From: Methanosarcinaceae archaeon
GTDB lineage: Archaea; Halobacteriota; Methanosarcinia; Methanosarcinales; Methanosarcinaceae
Direction of reading: 5' to 3'
NCBI GenBank assembly: GCA_030655675.1
Contig: JAUSPM010000206.1
Location: 1-10,717 of the forward strand
Length of the DNA: 10,717 nucleotides
Part shown: one piece after another, positions 1 through 5,778 of the stretch
Position numbering within the stretch: position 1 is the first letter of the stretch
Layout: the number at the start of each line of letters is the position of its first letter
Notes under the pieces: model-generated
Databases searched by the model: none
Seen by the model: the letters and a program-made list of their open reading frames with translations, nothing else
Told to the model about the DNA's origin: nothing
Program-made: the position numbers and the translations under genes

Positions 1-295
1 GTGCCAGTTCCTGCTTCAAACTACCAACTGCCGATGCTGCAATTATGCGTTTGACACCAAGTTTCTTGAGAGCAAAGATGTTTGCCCGCGAATTTAACAT
101 AGATGGCGATATCCTGTGCCCTACCCCGTGCCGTGGTAAGAAGCAGATGGTTTTGTCGCCGTGTTCACCGATCGTAATGTCGTCGGATGGCGGTCCAAAT
201 GGAGTATCTACATTGACTTCCCTTACATTATCAAGAAGACTTATGTCATATATTCCGCTGCCACCGATTATTGCAATATCCACAATTTCGTTCAT
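1..295 (-). CDS. mtnP: MTAP/PNP-family nucleoside phosphorylase (methylthioadenosine or methylthioinosine phosphorylase), 3' end outside window
   Basis: Only the N-terminal 98 residues are inside the window; the gene continues past the left edge. The protein cleaves a purine (methylthio)nucleoside with phosphate to the free base and a sugar 1-phosphate. Visible family motifs are the phosphate-binding GGSG at residues 11-14 after a beta strand (IAIIGGSGIYD), PRHGVGH at 54-60, NSRAN at 68-72, and ASAVGSL at about 87-93. The ATG at 295 is preceded by a strong Shine-Dalgarno (AGGGGGA) and gives the normal family N-terminus. It lies 16 bases downstream of the phosphoribosyltransferase gene on the same strand, so the two are probably cotranscribed. 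In methanogens this family is known to include a methylthioinosine phosphorylase that releases hypoxanthine. The residues that separate adenosine from inosine preference lie in the missing part, so substrate is inferred from context. Confidence 0.88.
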   Translation of the reverse strand, partial: MNEIVDIAIIGGSGIYDISLLDNVREVNVDTPFGPPSDDITIGEHGDKTICFLPRHGVGHRISPSMLNSRANIFALKKLGVKRIIAASAVGSLKQELA

Positions 296-311
296 TAGAT
301 TCCCCCTAATT

Positions 312-1010
312 TCATGCAAGTTTCCATAATGTTTTGCCGTCTTTCATCATTGAAGTAACTTTGCCGATGCGCACCATCTCATCAAGTACTTCCAACATGC
401 GCCCGGGTTGTGCGATCTCAAATGTGATCGGGTCAAGTGTATGATATGTGTATAGCCCATGTTTTATTGCAGGAATGTCCCATGAATCCTTTTTCTCTTT
501 TACCATAAGGCTTGAGATAATGTCCATCATGTCTTCGATGAAGTTCCATGGATATACGATCCATGCCCAGTCCTCTACACGTTCGCCGCAATAATCCGGG
601 TCCATCTCGGATGTATAAAGATACTGGAGTGTCGCTGTCCTGACCTCTTTTGGATTTTGCTTGAGCACGTATTCCTTTGCATGTATCATGCTTTTGCCTG
701 TGTCTGCAATATCATCCACGATGAGTACATTCTTACCGGCCACGACGGTATCTGCAAGTGGGTATTTTATAATAGGTTCATCTCCTGCGAGTGCTGTGCC
801 GATGTAGTGTTCTATCTTAAGACTTGTCAGGTCATCAAGTCCAAGGAAATCACACATCACACGTCCGGCAAACCATCCGCCGCGGGCGAGTGCGATTATT
901 ACATCGGGTTCGTAGCCCGAATTTTTCACGTCATTCGAAACATCTCTGCAAAGGCTGTAGATGTAATCCCAGTTTGTAACTACACATTTGAATTTATCAG
1001 GTAATGCCAT
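312..1010 (-). CDS. Phosphoribosyltransferase, hypoxanthine-type (COG2236-like)
   Basis: A 232-residue cytosolic type I phosphoribosyltransferase that would transfer a purine base to PRPP. The PRPP-binding signature VLIVDDIADTGKS is at residues 95-107, with the two acidic residues and the TGKS loop intact. An ALARGGW motif at 40-46 matches the substrate-side loop of the family. The C-terminal 100 residues form an extension (W-rich, YPWNFIEDM) typical of the archaeal COG2236 group rather than of short bacterial Hpt. ATG at 1010 has an AGAGGC Shine-Dalgarno seven bases upstream. The gene ends 16 bases before the nucleoside phosphorylase gene. Together they suggest salvage of hypoxanthine (or guanine or xanthine) produced from methylthioadenosine-type nucleosides. 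Exact base specificity cannot be read from the sequence. Confidence 0.85.
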   Translation of the reverse strand: MALPDKFKCVVTNWDYIYSLCRDVSNDVKNSGYEPDVIIALARGGWFAGRVMCDFLGLDDLTSLKIEHYIGTALAGDEPIIKYPLADTVVAGKNVLIVDDIADTGKSMIHAKEYVLKQNPKEVRTATLQYLYTSEMDPDYCGERVEDWAWIVYPWNFIEDMMDIISSLMVKEKKDSWDIPAIKHGLYTYHTLDPITFEIAQPGRMLEVLDEMVRIGKVTSMMKDGKTLWKLA

Positions 1011-1261
1011 TTGAAAAGCCTCTTTTTTAATTAGTTTGACAATTTGATATTGTAAGTTCTAAATTATAAGTTATGACTTATAACTTTTGACTTATACTTT
1101 TGATGATAGCGATAGAGGTTCAGTGGGCTTAATTTGAACAAAAGTGACCCTCACCTAAAAAAACTAATAAAATATATACTACAAGAAAACACTCACTTCG
1201 TTTGCGTTAACTCGAACTATATAGTTCTATAAATTATATACTATAACAAAGCGAGAATTAT
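1011..1261. other. AT-rich intergenic region between mfnB and the phosphoribosyltransferase gene
   Basis: No gene is seen on either strand. Besides the inverted repeat at 1064-1083 it holds a perfect 14-base palindrome, GAACTATATAGTTC (1214-1227), and a short GTGA-ccc-TCAC motif (1144-1154). The right part lies downstream of mfnB and the left part upstream of the phosphoribosyltransferase gene, both read leftward, so it should contain the end of one transcript and the promoter of the next. Confidence 0.5.
1064..1083. promoter_or_regulatory. Inverted repeat over the probable promoter of the purine-salvage pair
   Basis: A perfect 8-base inverted repeat, TTATAAGT / ACTTATAA, separated by TATG. 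Read on the minus strand it contains a TATA-like TTATAA about 54 bases before the phosphoribosyltransferase ATG, leaving room for a short leader with its Shine-Dalgarno. A partial direct repeat of the right arm (GACTTATA, CTTTT) follows within 20 bases. The arrangement would suit a dimeric repressor blocking the archaeal preinitiation complex. Operator function is an inference. Confidence 0.4.
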
Positions 1262-1272
1262 TCACATCTCGC
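1251..1272 (-). terminator. Possible weak terminator hairpin across the mfnB stop codon
   Basis: GCGAGA (1251-1256) and TCTCGC (1267-1272) can pair in a 6-base stem with a 10-base loop that contains the mfnB stop codon. On the transcript it is followed by TTTGTTATAG. The U-tract is short, so termination is only a possibility. Confidence 0.3.
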
Positions 1273-1960
1273 TCTTCAACTTCTCGACAAGTTCCTGCTG
1301 AATGCCGTCATTACGGTTGCCGCCACAAACCACACCGCGAACACCGATAATGTCCGGCCGGATGCGCTTCAACGCAGGCAGGTCTTCAAACTTGATAGTG
1401 CCCGCTATTGCAGATTCAAGTCCGGCATCACGTGCAAGTTTTGTAAATTCGGTAAGTTCTTCCTCGGACATGAACTCGAAAGTTGAGCGTCCGTCCTTGA
1501 TCCCTGTATCCATCATAACTACATCGACACCTGCTTTTGCACCGATTGCAGGAAGCAACATGAGTGGGATGGAATTAATGCGCTCATAATCGGAATAACC
1601 GGATGCAACGACGATCTTTGATGGATCGTAATCCTTCACAGAGCGCACGATATTGGTAAGCATCTCAAGTGCCTGGTCCTCGGTTTGTATATCGTACAAC
1701 CCAACCTTTACATAATCTGCACCCGCAACTGCTGCACCCAATGCAGCAAGTGATGCTGTTCCTGGTTTAAAGTTGAAATCCCCGATGGTTGCACTGAGTG
1801 GTTGTTTTGAATTGATGGCATTCTTCACGGATCTGATGATCCATGGGAAATTTGCACCCAGTGAACCTTCCTTCGGGTTTTTGACATCAATAATATCTGC
1901 ACCACCATTAGAGGCAGCGATTGCTTCTTCTTCATTTATTGGACTGACAAGTAGTTTCAT
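1262..1960 (-). CDS. mfnB: (5-formylfuran-3-yl)methyl phosphate synthase, MfnB
   Basis: A 232-residue class I aldolase-like TIM barrel that condenses two glyceraldehyde 3-phosphates into the furan precursor of methanofuran, the C1 carrier for the first step of methanogenesis. Length and N-terminus match the family. Lysines corresponding to those I recall as the M. jannaschii active-site residues are present at the same numbers: K27 in DIIDVKNPKEG and K155 in DTGIKDG. K85 (YVKVGLYD), D25 and D151 are also present. The phosphate-binding end is IGVRGVVCGG near the C-terminus. The ATG at 1960 has a good Shine-Dalgarno (GAGGGCG). It is divergent from a HisA-like gene across 50 bases. No disruption is seen. 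Confidence 0.95.
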   Translation of the reverse strand: MKLLVSPINEEEAIAASNGGADIIDVKNPKEGSLGANFPWIIRSVKNAINSKQPLSATIGDFNFKPGTASLAALGAAVAGADYVKVGLYDIQTEDQALEMLTNIVRSVKDYDPSKIVVASGYSDYERINSIPLMLLPAIGAKAGVDVVMMDTGIKDGRSTFEFMSEEELTEFTKLARDAGLESAIAGTIKFEDLPALKRIRPDIIGVRGVVCGGNRNDGIQQELVEKLKSEM

Positions 1961-1972
1961 GGAACGCCCTCA

Positions 1973-1980
1973 TATTTATA
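1973..1980 (+). promoter_or_regulatory. Probable TATA box of the HisA-like gene
   Basis: TATTTATA lies about 34 bases before the ATG at 2011, the spacing expected for an archaeal TATA element with a very short leader. No Shine-Dalgarno is visible before that ATG, which fits a nearly leaderless transcript. It shares the 50-base divergent region with the mfnB promoter. Confidence 0.45.
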
Positions 1981-2010
1981 TGGGTTTGAATATCTTTGTA
2001 TTTATTAAAT

Positions 2011-2718
2011 ATGTTTCGAATCATCTTTGTATTAGATATATATAATCATGCTGTCGTTCATGCCCAGGGCGGAAATCGACAGAATTACCAACCTATTCAC
2101 AAGTCCAGCTTGCTTTGCAACACTTCCAGGCCACTGGAAGTGATAGGTGCCGTCAAACCAAAAGAAGTGTACATCGCCGACCTGAATATCCTGCAAGGGA
2201 TTGGTGAGCATGACACAAATTTTACTGACATACGTGCGGTTTCGCAAAAGGTCAAGACAATGCTCGATCCGGGCATATCATCTCTGCCAGATGTCGAAGA
2301 GGCACTTTCCCTTGCAAACAGTGTAATTCTTGGTACTGAAACCGCGTCATTGGATATGATATCGAATGCTGCATCAGAGTTTCCCGGGCGCGTGAATGTA
2401 AGCATTGATATCAAGAACGGCAGGATACTGACCCGCGATCCAGATATGCCGGATGATCCGATAGAGGTTATTGGCATGTTAAATGACATGGATGTCCGCG
2501 ACATCATAATTCTGGATATGGATAGGGTTGGCACATCAAGCGGTGTAGATTCACAATTCTTAAGTAAGATTGCCACCACTTCCAAGCATGATGTGTTGCT
2601 TGGCGGCGGGATCAAGGATATGAATGATATTGAAACACTGAAGGTCATCGGACTAAAAGGTGCACTTGTGGCAACTGCCCTGCACAACGGCAAAATACCA
2701 CTTAAAATGGTCCAATGA
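2011..2718 (+). CDS. HisA/HisF-related TIM-barrel protein (hisAF_rel type)
   Basis: A 235-residue beta/alpha barrel resembling phosphoribosyl-formimino-AICAR-ribotide isomerase. Visible features are the first-strand Asp (IIFVLDIYN, D9), YIADLN with D57, VSIDIKNG in the middle, and the C-terminal phosphate-binding segments LLGGGIKDM and GALVATALHNG. The segment VVHAQGGNR replaces the usual HisA KGxxVRLxQG, which argues against the true histidine enzyme and for the methanogen-specific paralogue (TIGR00734, as I recall it). I chose ATG 2011 over the in-frame TTG at 1996 because it gives the family N-terminus MFRIIFVLD. Substrate unknown. Divergence from mfnB hints at, but does not prove, a role in coenzyme synthesis. 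Confidence 0.8.
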   Translation: MFRIIFVLDIYNHAVVHAQGGNRQNYQPIHKSSLLCNTSRPLEVIGAVKPKEVYIADLNILQGIGEHDTNFTDIRAVSQKVKTMLDPGISSLPDVEEALSLANSVILGTETASLDMISNAASEFPGRVNVSIDIKNGRILTRDPDMPDDPIEVIGMLNDMDVRDIIILDMDRVGTSSGVDSQFLSKIATTSKHDVLLGGGIKDMNDIETLKVIGLKGALVATALHNGKIPLKMVQ

Positions 2719-2746
2719 TACAATGATGGTCGTTCATCGACTTTAA

Positions 2747-2767
2747 ATTTAACATTTAACATTTAAC
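2747..2767. repeat. ATTTAAC heptamer, three tandem copies
   Basis: Three perfect head-to-tail copies of ATTTAAC occur between the HisA-like gene and the following small gene. They are followed by another A-rich stretch and probably belong to the promoter region of the small gene. No function is claimed. Confidence 0.6.
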
Positions 2768-2815
2768 TAAAACTTAAACAAAGTATAATTCTAACTATAT
2801 TCACAGGTGAAAACA

Positions 2816-3067
2816 ATGGCAGAAAATGAAGTTACTGAAAATGAAGTTGCAGAATCCGAAAGCGATGTATATACAGAAATAAAAATGGGTGCAGGCTGGT
2901 ATCTTACGATCACACTTGCAAAAAGCGAGAAATATGACAACGAGTATATTGAGATCGCAAAGGAGCGCAGCGGGGTCAAACGTAGCCGATTCAACCTGAA
3001 TCCAAAGTATGCACGGGTCTTAGGTAATGCTTTGTTGAAGTTCGCGGATGATAATAAACTGGAATAA
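2816..3067 (+). CDS. Small conserved-looking protein of unknown function
   Basis: An 83-residue protein starting at ATG 2816, chosen because AGGTGA lies five bases upstream; an in-frame GTG at 2807 overlaps that Shine-Dalgarno and is unlikely. The first 20 residues are an acidic, low-complexity tail with a repeated ENEV. Residues from about 24 on look folded: a beta-rich stretch (GWYLTITLAKSE, DNEYIEIAKERSG), a basic turn (VKRSRFNLN), and a C-terminal helix (ARVLGNALLKFADD). The beta sheet plus terminal helix resembles small PC4/Pur-like single-strand-binding folds, but this is a shape impression without a diagnostic motif. The gene ends 8 bases before the duplicated target site of MITE copy A, which did not damage it. 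Confidence 0.65.
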   Translation: MAENEVTENEVAESESDVYTEIKMGAGWYLTITLAKSEKYDNEYIEIAKERSGVKRSRFNLNPKYARVLGNALLKFADDNKLE

Positions 3068-3083
3068 TCAAAATTCTAAATAA

Positions 3084-3384
3084 GTATTTGTTTATCTGAT
3101 AAAATGTCGGCGCACATTTCAAATATCTAAAACCCCATGCATCAACCTCGCTGCAGGCGGCATGTTCCATACCTACCATCCGTTCACATTCGCAAAATAC
3201 GCAGTTTTTATGTATGGCAATCCATACAAAAACAGATGTGTCGACAGCGATTGAAACTTCGATGTGTATTCAAGGTAGTAGTGAAGAACGGTGCCGCGCT
3301 ATGCGCAGATGGTTGCGTCATTTTTATTTTCAACTCATTAATGCGCAACGCTATAACACAACTTTAGACCCGTTAAATAAATAC
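3084..3384 (+). mobile_element. MITE copy A (complete, 301 bases, 8-base target duplication)
   Basis: The element starts GTATTTGTTTATCTG and ends TTAAATAAATAC; the ends are inverted repeats matching at 10 of the first 11 positions. The 8 bases before it (3076-3083) and after it (3385-3392) are both CTAAATAA, a perfect target duplication. The interior matches copy C in two blocks: around the GC-rich motif at 3151-3161 (GCAGGCGGC) and around 3247-3330 (ATTGAAA, TTCGATGTGTAT, GCCGCGCT, TTTTTAT). It carries no credible ORF; the short reading frames inside are not conserved between copies. The right target duplication contains the tmk stop codon. Confidence 0.85.
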
Positions 3385-3993
3385 CTAAATAATATTAATA
3401 ACCGATGTGAGCAACTCTAATACATCGGTTTCTATTTCTTTTATTGACCTGTCAGTATCAACGATCACAAACCTCTGCGGGTCTTCTTTTGCAAGCCGAA
3501 GATAATTCGCACGCACACCTTCTAAAAATCCGATCTTCTCGAACTTGGTCTGCTCACCCCTGTTGCCACATCGCTCAACCGCGATCCCAGGGTCAATATC
3601 AAAAAGAATAGTCAGATCAGGCACAACAGTCCAACCTCTGTGAATAGATTGTATCCACTTTATAGGGTCATCGAACTTATCACTCAGGGTAACACCCTGA
3701 TATGCATAACGGCTATCCGAATACCGATCAGAGATCACAATCTTTCCATTATCTAGTGCAGGCTGTATGATTTTTGAGATATGCTCGGCATGATCGGCTG
3801 TGAACAGGAACAGTTCTGCAAGGTGGTCTGTATCGGAATGAATGGCACGCTCGACCGCTTCACCAACCCAGCCTGTTGTCGGCTCTCTGGTAAACACCAC
3901 ATCTATCATAGAAGGATTCGCCTTCAACCGCTCCAATGCTGTAGATTTGCCGGAGCCGTCGATACCTTCCAATGTGATAAGTTTTCCCCTCAT
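3385..3993 (-). CDS. tmk: Thymidylate kinase (dTMP kinase)
   Basis: A 202-residue P-loop kinase that phosphorylates dTMP to dTDP with ATP. The N-terminus carries the Walker A loop EGIDGSGKST at 9-18. The dTMP-binding FTREPTTG segment, the ISDRYSDSRYAYQG helix and an Arg-rich lid (RCGNRGEQTKFE) follow in family order. Length is normal. The start at ATG 3993 gives the standard MRGKLITLEG N-terminus. It lies 30 bases downstream of a zinc-ribbon gene on the same strand. The stop codon TAG (3385-3387) is the first three bases of the right 8-base target duplication of MITE copy A, so the element landed at the very end of this gene without altering the protein. Confidence 0.95.
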   Translation of the reverse strand: MRGKLITLEGIDGSGKSTALERLKANPSMIDVVFTREPTTGWVGEAVERAIHSDTDHLAELFLFTADHAEHISKIIQPALDNGKIVISDRYSDSRYAYQGVTLSDKFDDPIKWIQSIHRGWTVVPDLTILFDIDPGIAVERCGNRGEQTKFEKIGFLEGVRANYLRLAKEDPQRFVIVDTDRSIKEIETDVLELLTSVINII

Positions 3994-4023
3994 GATTAAC
4001 TACCGTTTTGTAAAATCAAATAT

Positions 4024-4152
4024 CTACGTGCGTTCTGTGTCTTCACTGCCGCATTGTGGGCACTTTATAGGAATAAAATTGGGGTCAGCCTGAAATACGA
4101 AATCGCAAACATTGCACCTGAAATATACCATTGATTGATTTATGTCATCCAT
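4024..4152 (-). CDS. 42-residue zinc-ribbon protein
   Basis: A very small protein with two CxxC pairs, CNVC at residues 13-16 and CPQC at 31-34, spaced by 14 residues, followed by GSEDTERT and the stop. This is a rubredoxin-like or zinc-ribbon knuckle arrangement that should bind one Zn or Fe. The ATG at 4152 is preceded by AGGTGATTAAA, a good Shine-Dalgarno at normal spacing, which with the paired cysteines makes it a convincing gene despite its size. It lies upstream of tmk on the same strand with a 30-base gap and is probably cotranscribed. Comparable tiny zinc ribbons are common in methanogens and mostly uncharacterised; role unknown. Confidence 0.75.
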   Translation of the reverse strand: MDDINQSMVYFRCNVCDFVFQADPNFIPIKCPQCGSEDTERT

Positions 4153-4302
4153 TTTAATCACCTTAAACATATAGATTTTAGACTAAGATTTATATTCAGA
4201 TTCTAGTTAAGAACCAATAATAAGTTATTCAGCAAATAATATTAATGTGCCGATGTCGTAATAACATCTGCAAGGTGACATACAAAGAGGATTGCAATAT
4301 AT
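4153..4302. promoter_or_regulatory. Divergent promoter region between the zinc-ribbon/tmk unit and the DUF166 gene
   Basis: 150 AT-rich bases without a gene. On the minus side the zinc-ribbon Shine-Dalgarno is next to 4153, with TATA-like stretches farther right (around 4165-4195). On the plus side an AGAGG stretch near 4284-4290 may serve as the DUF166 ribosome site, about 12 bases before its ATG. Individual promoter elements cannot be assigned firmly. Confidence 0.4.
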
Positions 4303-4974
4303 ATGACAACCATCGGAGTAATAACACGCGGAAAATATGGCAAGCGACTCATTGAGACCATCCTGTCGCAAACTGATTTCAAAGTCATATCAGCCGACAT
4401 TCCCGCAAATCTCCCCGAGTTCATAGAAGACCCCACTCTTTTTATTGAAAAACTAAACCTCAACAAGGATGTGTTCAATGCAGACACTATCATAACTTAC
4501 TCACTACACCCGGACCTCATCCCGGAGATTGCAAAACTTGCAGGAAAAAACGGCGTGCGTGCACTAATCGTACCCGGCGGCGTATCTCGTGCACCAATTG
4601 GTGAACTGGATGAGATTTCAAAGCAATACGGCATGTACATTGAAGTAGATGATATCTGCTGCACACTAAAACCAAATCCCGCCGCCCCGGAATTCACATC
4701 AAAATTTGGAAGTCCGGTTCTTGATATCAAAACACGTGAAGGAAAGATCGTTGACGTAAACGTGATCCGCGGTGCTCCATGTGGCAGTACATGGAAGATG
4801 GCAGAAAAACTGATCGGGACTTCGGTCAGTAATGCTCCCGCGCGTGCAGGTTTGCTGATCCAGCAATATCCATGCCGCGCAGTAAGGGGAAAACTAGGGG
4901 GAATTCATGAATCGGCGCTGATTCATAAAAATGCTGTTGAGCGAGCACTTATTGATGACAATAATGACGATTGA
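4303..4974 (+). CDS. DUF166 family protein
   Basis: A 223-residue archaeal protein. It starts with a Rossmann-like strand-loop-helix (IGVITRGKYGKRLIETI) and then DTIITYSLHPDLIPEIAKLA. The C-terminal half holds the conserved cysteine motifs I associate with DUF166: DDICC (C119, C120), RGAPCGSTW (C160) and QQYPCRA (C191). The grouping of conserved cysteines suggests metal or iron-sulfur binding or thiol catalysis. Some databases give this family a thymidylate-synthase-related name, which I cannot verify and do not adopt; the divergent tmk gene next door is compatible with it but weak evidence. It converges on the DNA glycosylase gene with 25 bases between the stops. Confidence 0.8.
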   Translation: MTTIGVITRGKYGKRLIETILSQTDFKVISADIPANLPEFIEDPTLFIEKLNLNKDVFNADTIITYSLHPDLIPEIAKLAGKNGVRALIVPGGVSRAPIGELDEISKQYGMYIEVDDICCTLKPNPAAPEFTSKFGSPVLDIKTREGKIVDVNVIRGAPCGSTWKMAEKLIGTSVSNAPARAGLLIQQYPCRAVRGKLGGIHESALIHKNAVERALIDDNNDD

Positions 4975-4999
4975 GCGGCATGTGCGGTTATGGTTACGG

Positions 5000-5482
5000 T
5001 TATGCAATGGAATCTGCAATTGATTTCCATTCAACAATCCTTTTTTCGGAGTATCTTCTGTTCGCACCGCTCGAAGAGGGCAGGACTTTTGTCTCAATCC
5101 TATATTCGCTGAATATCTCTTCAAATTTCCCTGCCTCTTTGCCATTGAAAAAGACAAGCCTAAGATTCGGGGCAACATTCTTGAGGTTGGAAAAGTCGTT
5201 GATTTCCTCATTCTTTATATTTGAGTCCAGGCTACCTTTCCTTTCACTTGTCGAAAGAACGTCCCAAAGCCCAATGCCGTGTTCCTGGAGTTTTTGAATC
5301 TTATAATCATAATCAAGTACAGTGATATCCTCGCCAATGACCTCACTAATAAGTCTCCAAAAATCATTTACTGGATTACCATAATATTGTTGCTTGCGTA
5401 TGGATTCATCACTTGGCAGGGAGCCAAGAATCAAAATACGTGTATTTGTATCAATTATCGGGGCAAGACCTTTCTTTTTCAT
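5000..5482 (-). CDS. DNA-deoxyinosine/hypoxanthine glycosylase, uracil-DNA glycosylase superfamily family 6 (HDG type)
   Basis: A 160-residue base-excision repair enzyme expected to remove hypoxanthine (deaminated adenine) from DNA. Motif 1 is ILGSLPS at 18-24, followed by QQYYGNPVNDFW at 31-42, whose Asn-39 sits at the position reported as catalytic in this family. HGIGLWDVL near the middle, LVFFNGKEAGK, and the C-terminal PSSSGANRRYS loop complete the superfamily pattern. The family is known from Methanosarcina. No Shine-Dalgarno precedes ATG 5482. The whole upstream region is a degenerate MITE, so its promoter lies in or across mobile-element sequence. It converges with the DUF166 gene. 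Confidence 0.88.
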   Translation of the reverse strand: MKKKGLAPIIDTNTRILILGSLPSDESIRKQQYYGNPVNDFWRLISEVIGEDITVLDYDYKIQKLQEHGIGLWDVLSTSERKGSLDSNIKNEEINDFSNLKNVAPNLRLVFFNGKEAGKFEEIFSEYRIETKVLPSSSGANRRYSEKRIVEWKSIADSIA

Positions 5483-5492
5483 TGTATCGATT

Positions 5493-5770
5493 TTTCAAAT
5501 ATCAATTAGATATTAAACTTAATACAGTGCAACAACACGCCGCAGGCGGCACATCCCTGCACCAATGATCAAATACACATGCATTGAATCCGTACATTGA
5601 ATCCGTACATTGAATTCATGTATTAAATCCATGCATCTCCCATAACATGAATTGCCAGTACGTGAAACGGCATCCTAAACTATATCCGAAACGGCGCGCA
5701 AAGCATCATTCTAATGCTGGTGGGAACGCGCGCGCTTCGCGCGGTGGTTGCATCGGAATTTTGAATGTTT
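5493..5770 (+). mobile_element. MITE copy B (degenerate, ends not recognisable)
   Basis: Homology to copies A, C and D is seen at TTTCAAATATC (5493-5503), at the left GC hairpin CGCC-gca-GGCG (5538-5548) and in the right block with hairpin and GGTGGTTGCATC (5729-5754), in the same order and similar spacing. Neither terminal GTATTTG nor its inverted partner is found at the expected places, and no target duplication can be identified. It is therefore an old or trimmed insertion with approximate bounds. It fills essentially the entire gap between the glycosylase start and the gltX stop, and contains a 13-base tandem repeat not seen in copy A. Confidence 0.65.
5582..5633. repeat. 13-base tandem repeat inside MITE copy B
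   Basis: Two perfect units of CATTGAATCCGTA (5582-5594, 5595-5607) are followed by two decayed units of the same length, CATTGAATTCATG and TATTAAATCCATG. The period of 13 is the same as that of an unrelated tandem in copy C. Confidence 0.75.
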
Positions 5771-5778
5771 TATTCACA

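Noticed and set aside
1996..2010. TTG at 1996 as the start of the HisA-like gene
   Set aside because: It would add MYLLN before the normal family N-terminus and would fall within the likely promoter region; ATG 2011 fits the fold and the TATA spacing.
2097..2762. A 221-codon minus-strand reading frame
   Set aside because: Antisense shadow of the HisA-like gene, Ser-rich and without motifs.
3137..3420. Two overlapping plus-strand reading frames of 68-76 codons
   Set aside because: They lie within MITE copy A, have no ribosome site, and are not preserved in copies B or C; the second also runs into the tmk 3' end.
5442..5452. GTATTTGTATC as the left end of MITE copy B
   Set aside because: It lies in the glycosylase coding region (residues around DTNT), where the protein matches its family, and the distance to the internal GC motif is too long compared with the other copies.
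5000..5482. Transfer or phage origin for the glycosylase gene
   Set aside because: The family is native to Methanosarcinales and the protein is intact; only its upstream region is mobile-element derived.
5582..5633. Tandem units as a small CRISPR array
   Set aside because: Units are 13 bases, directly abutting, with no spacers and no cas genes nearby.
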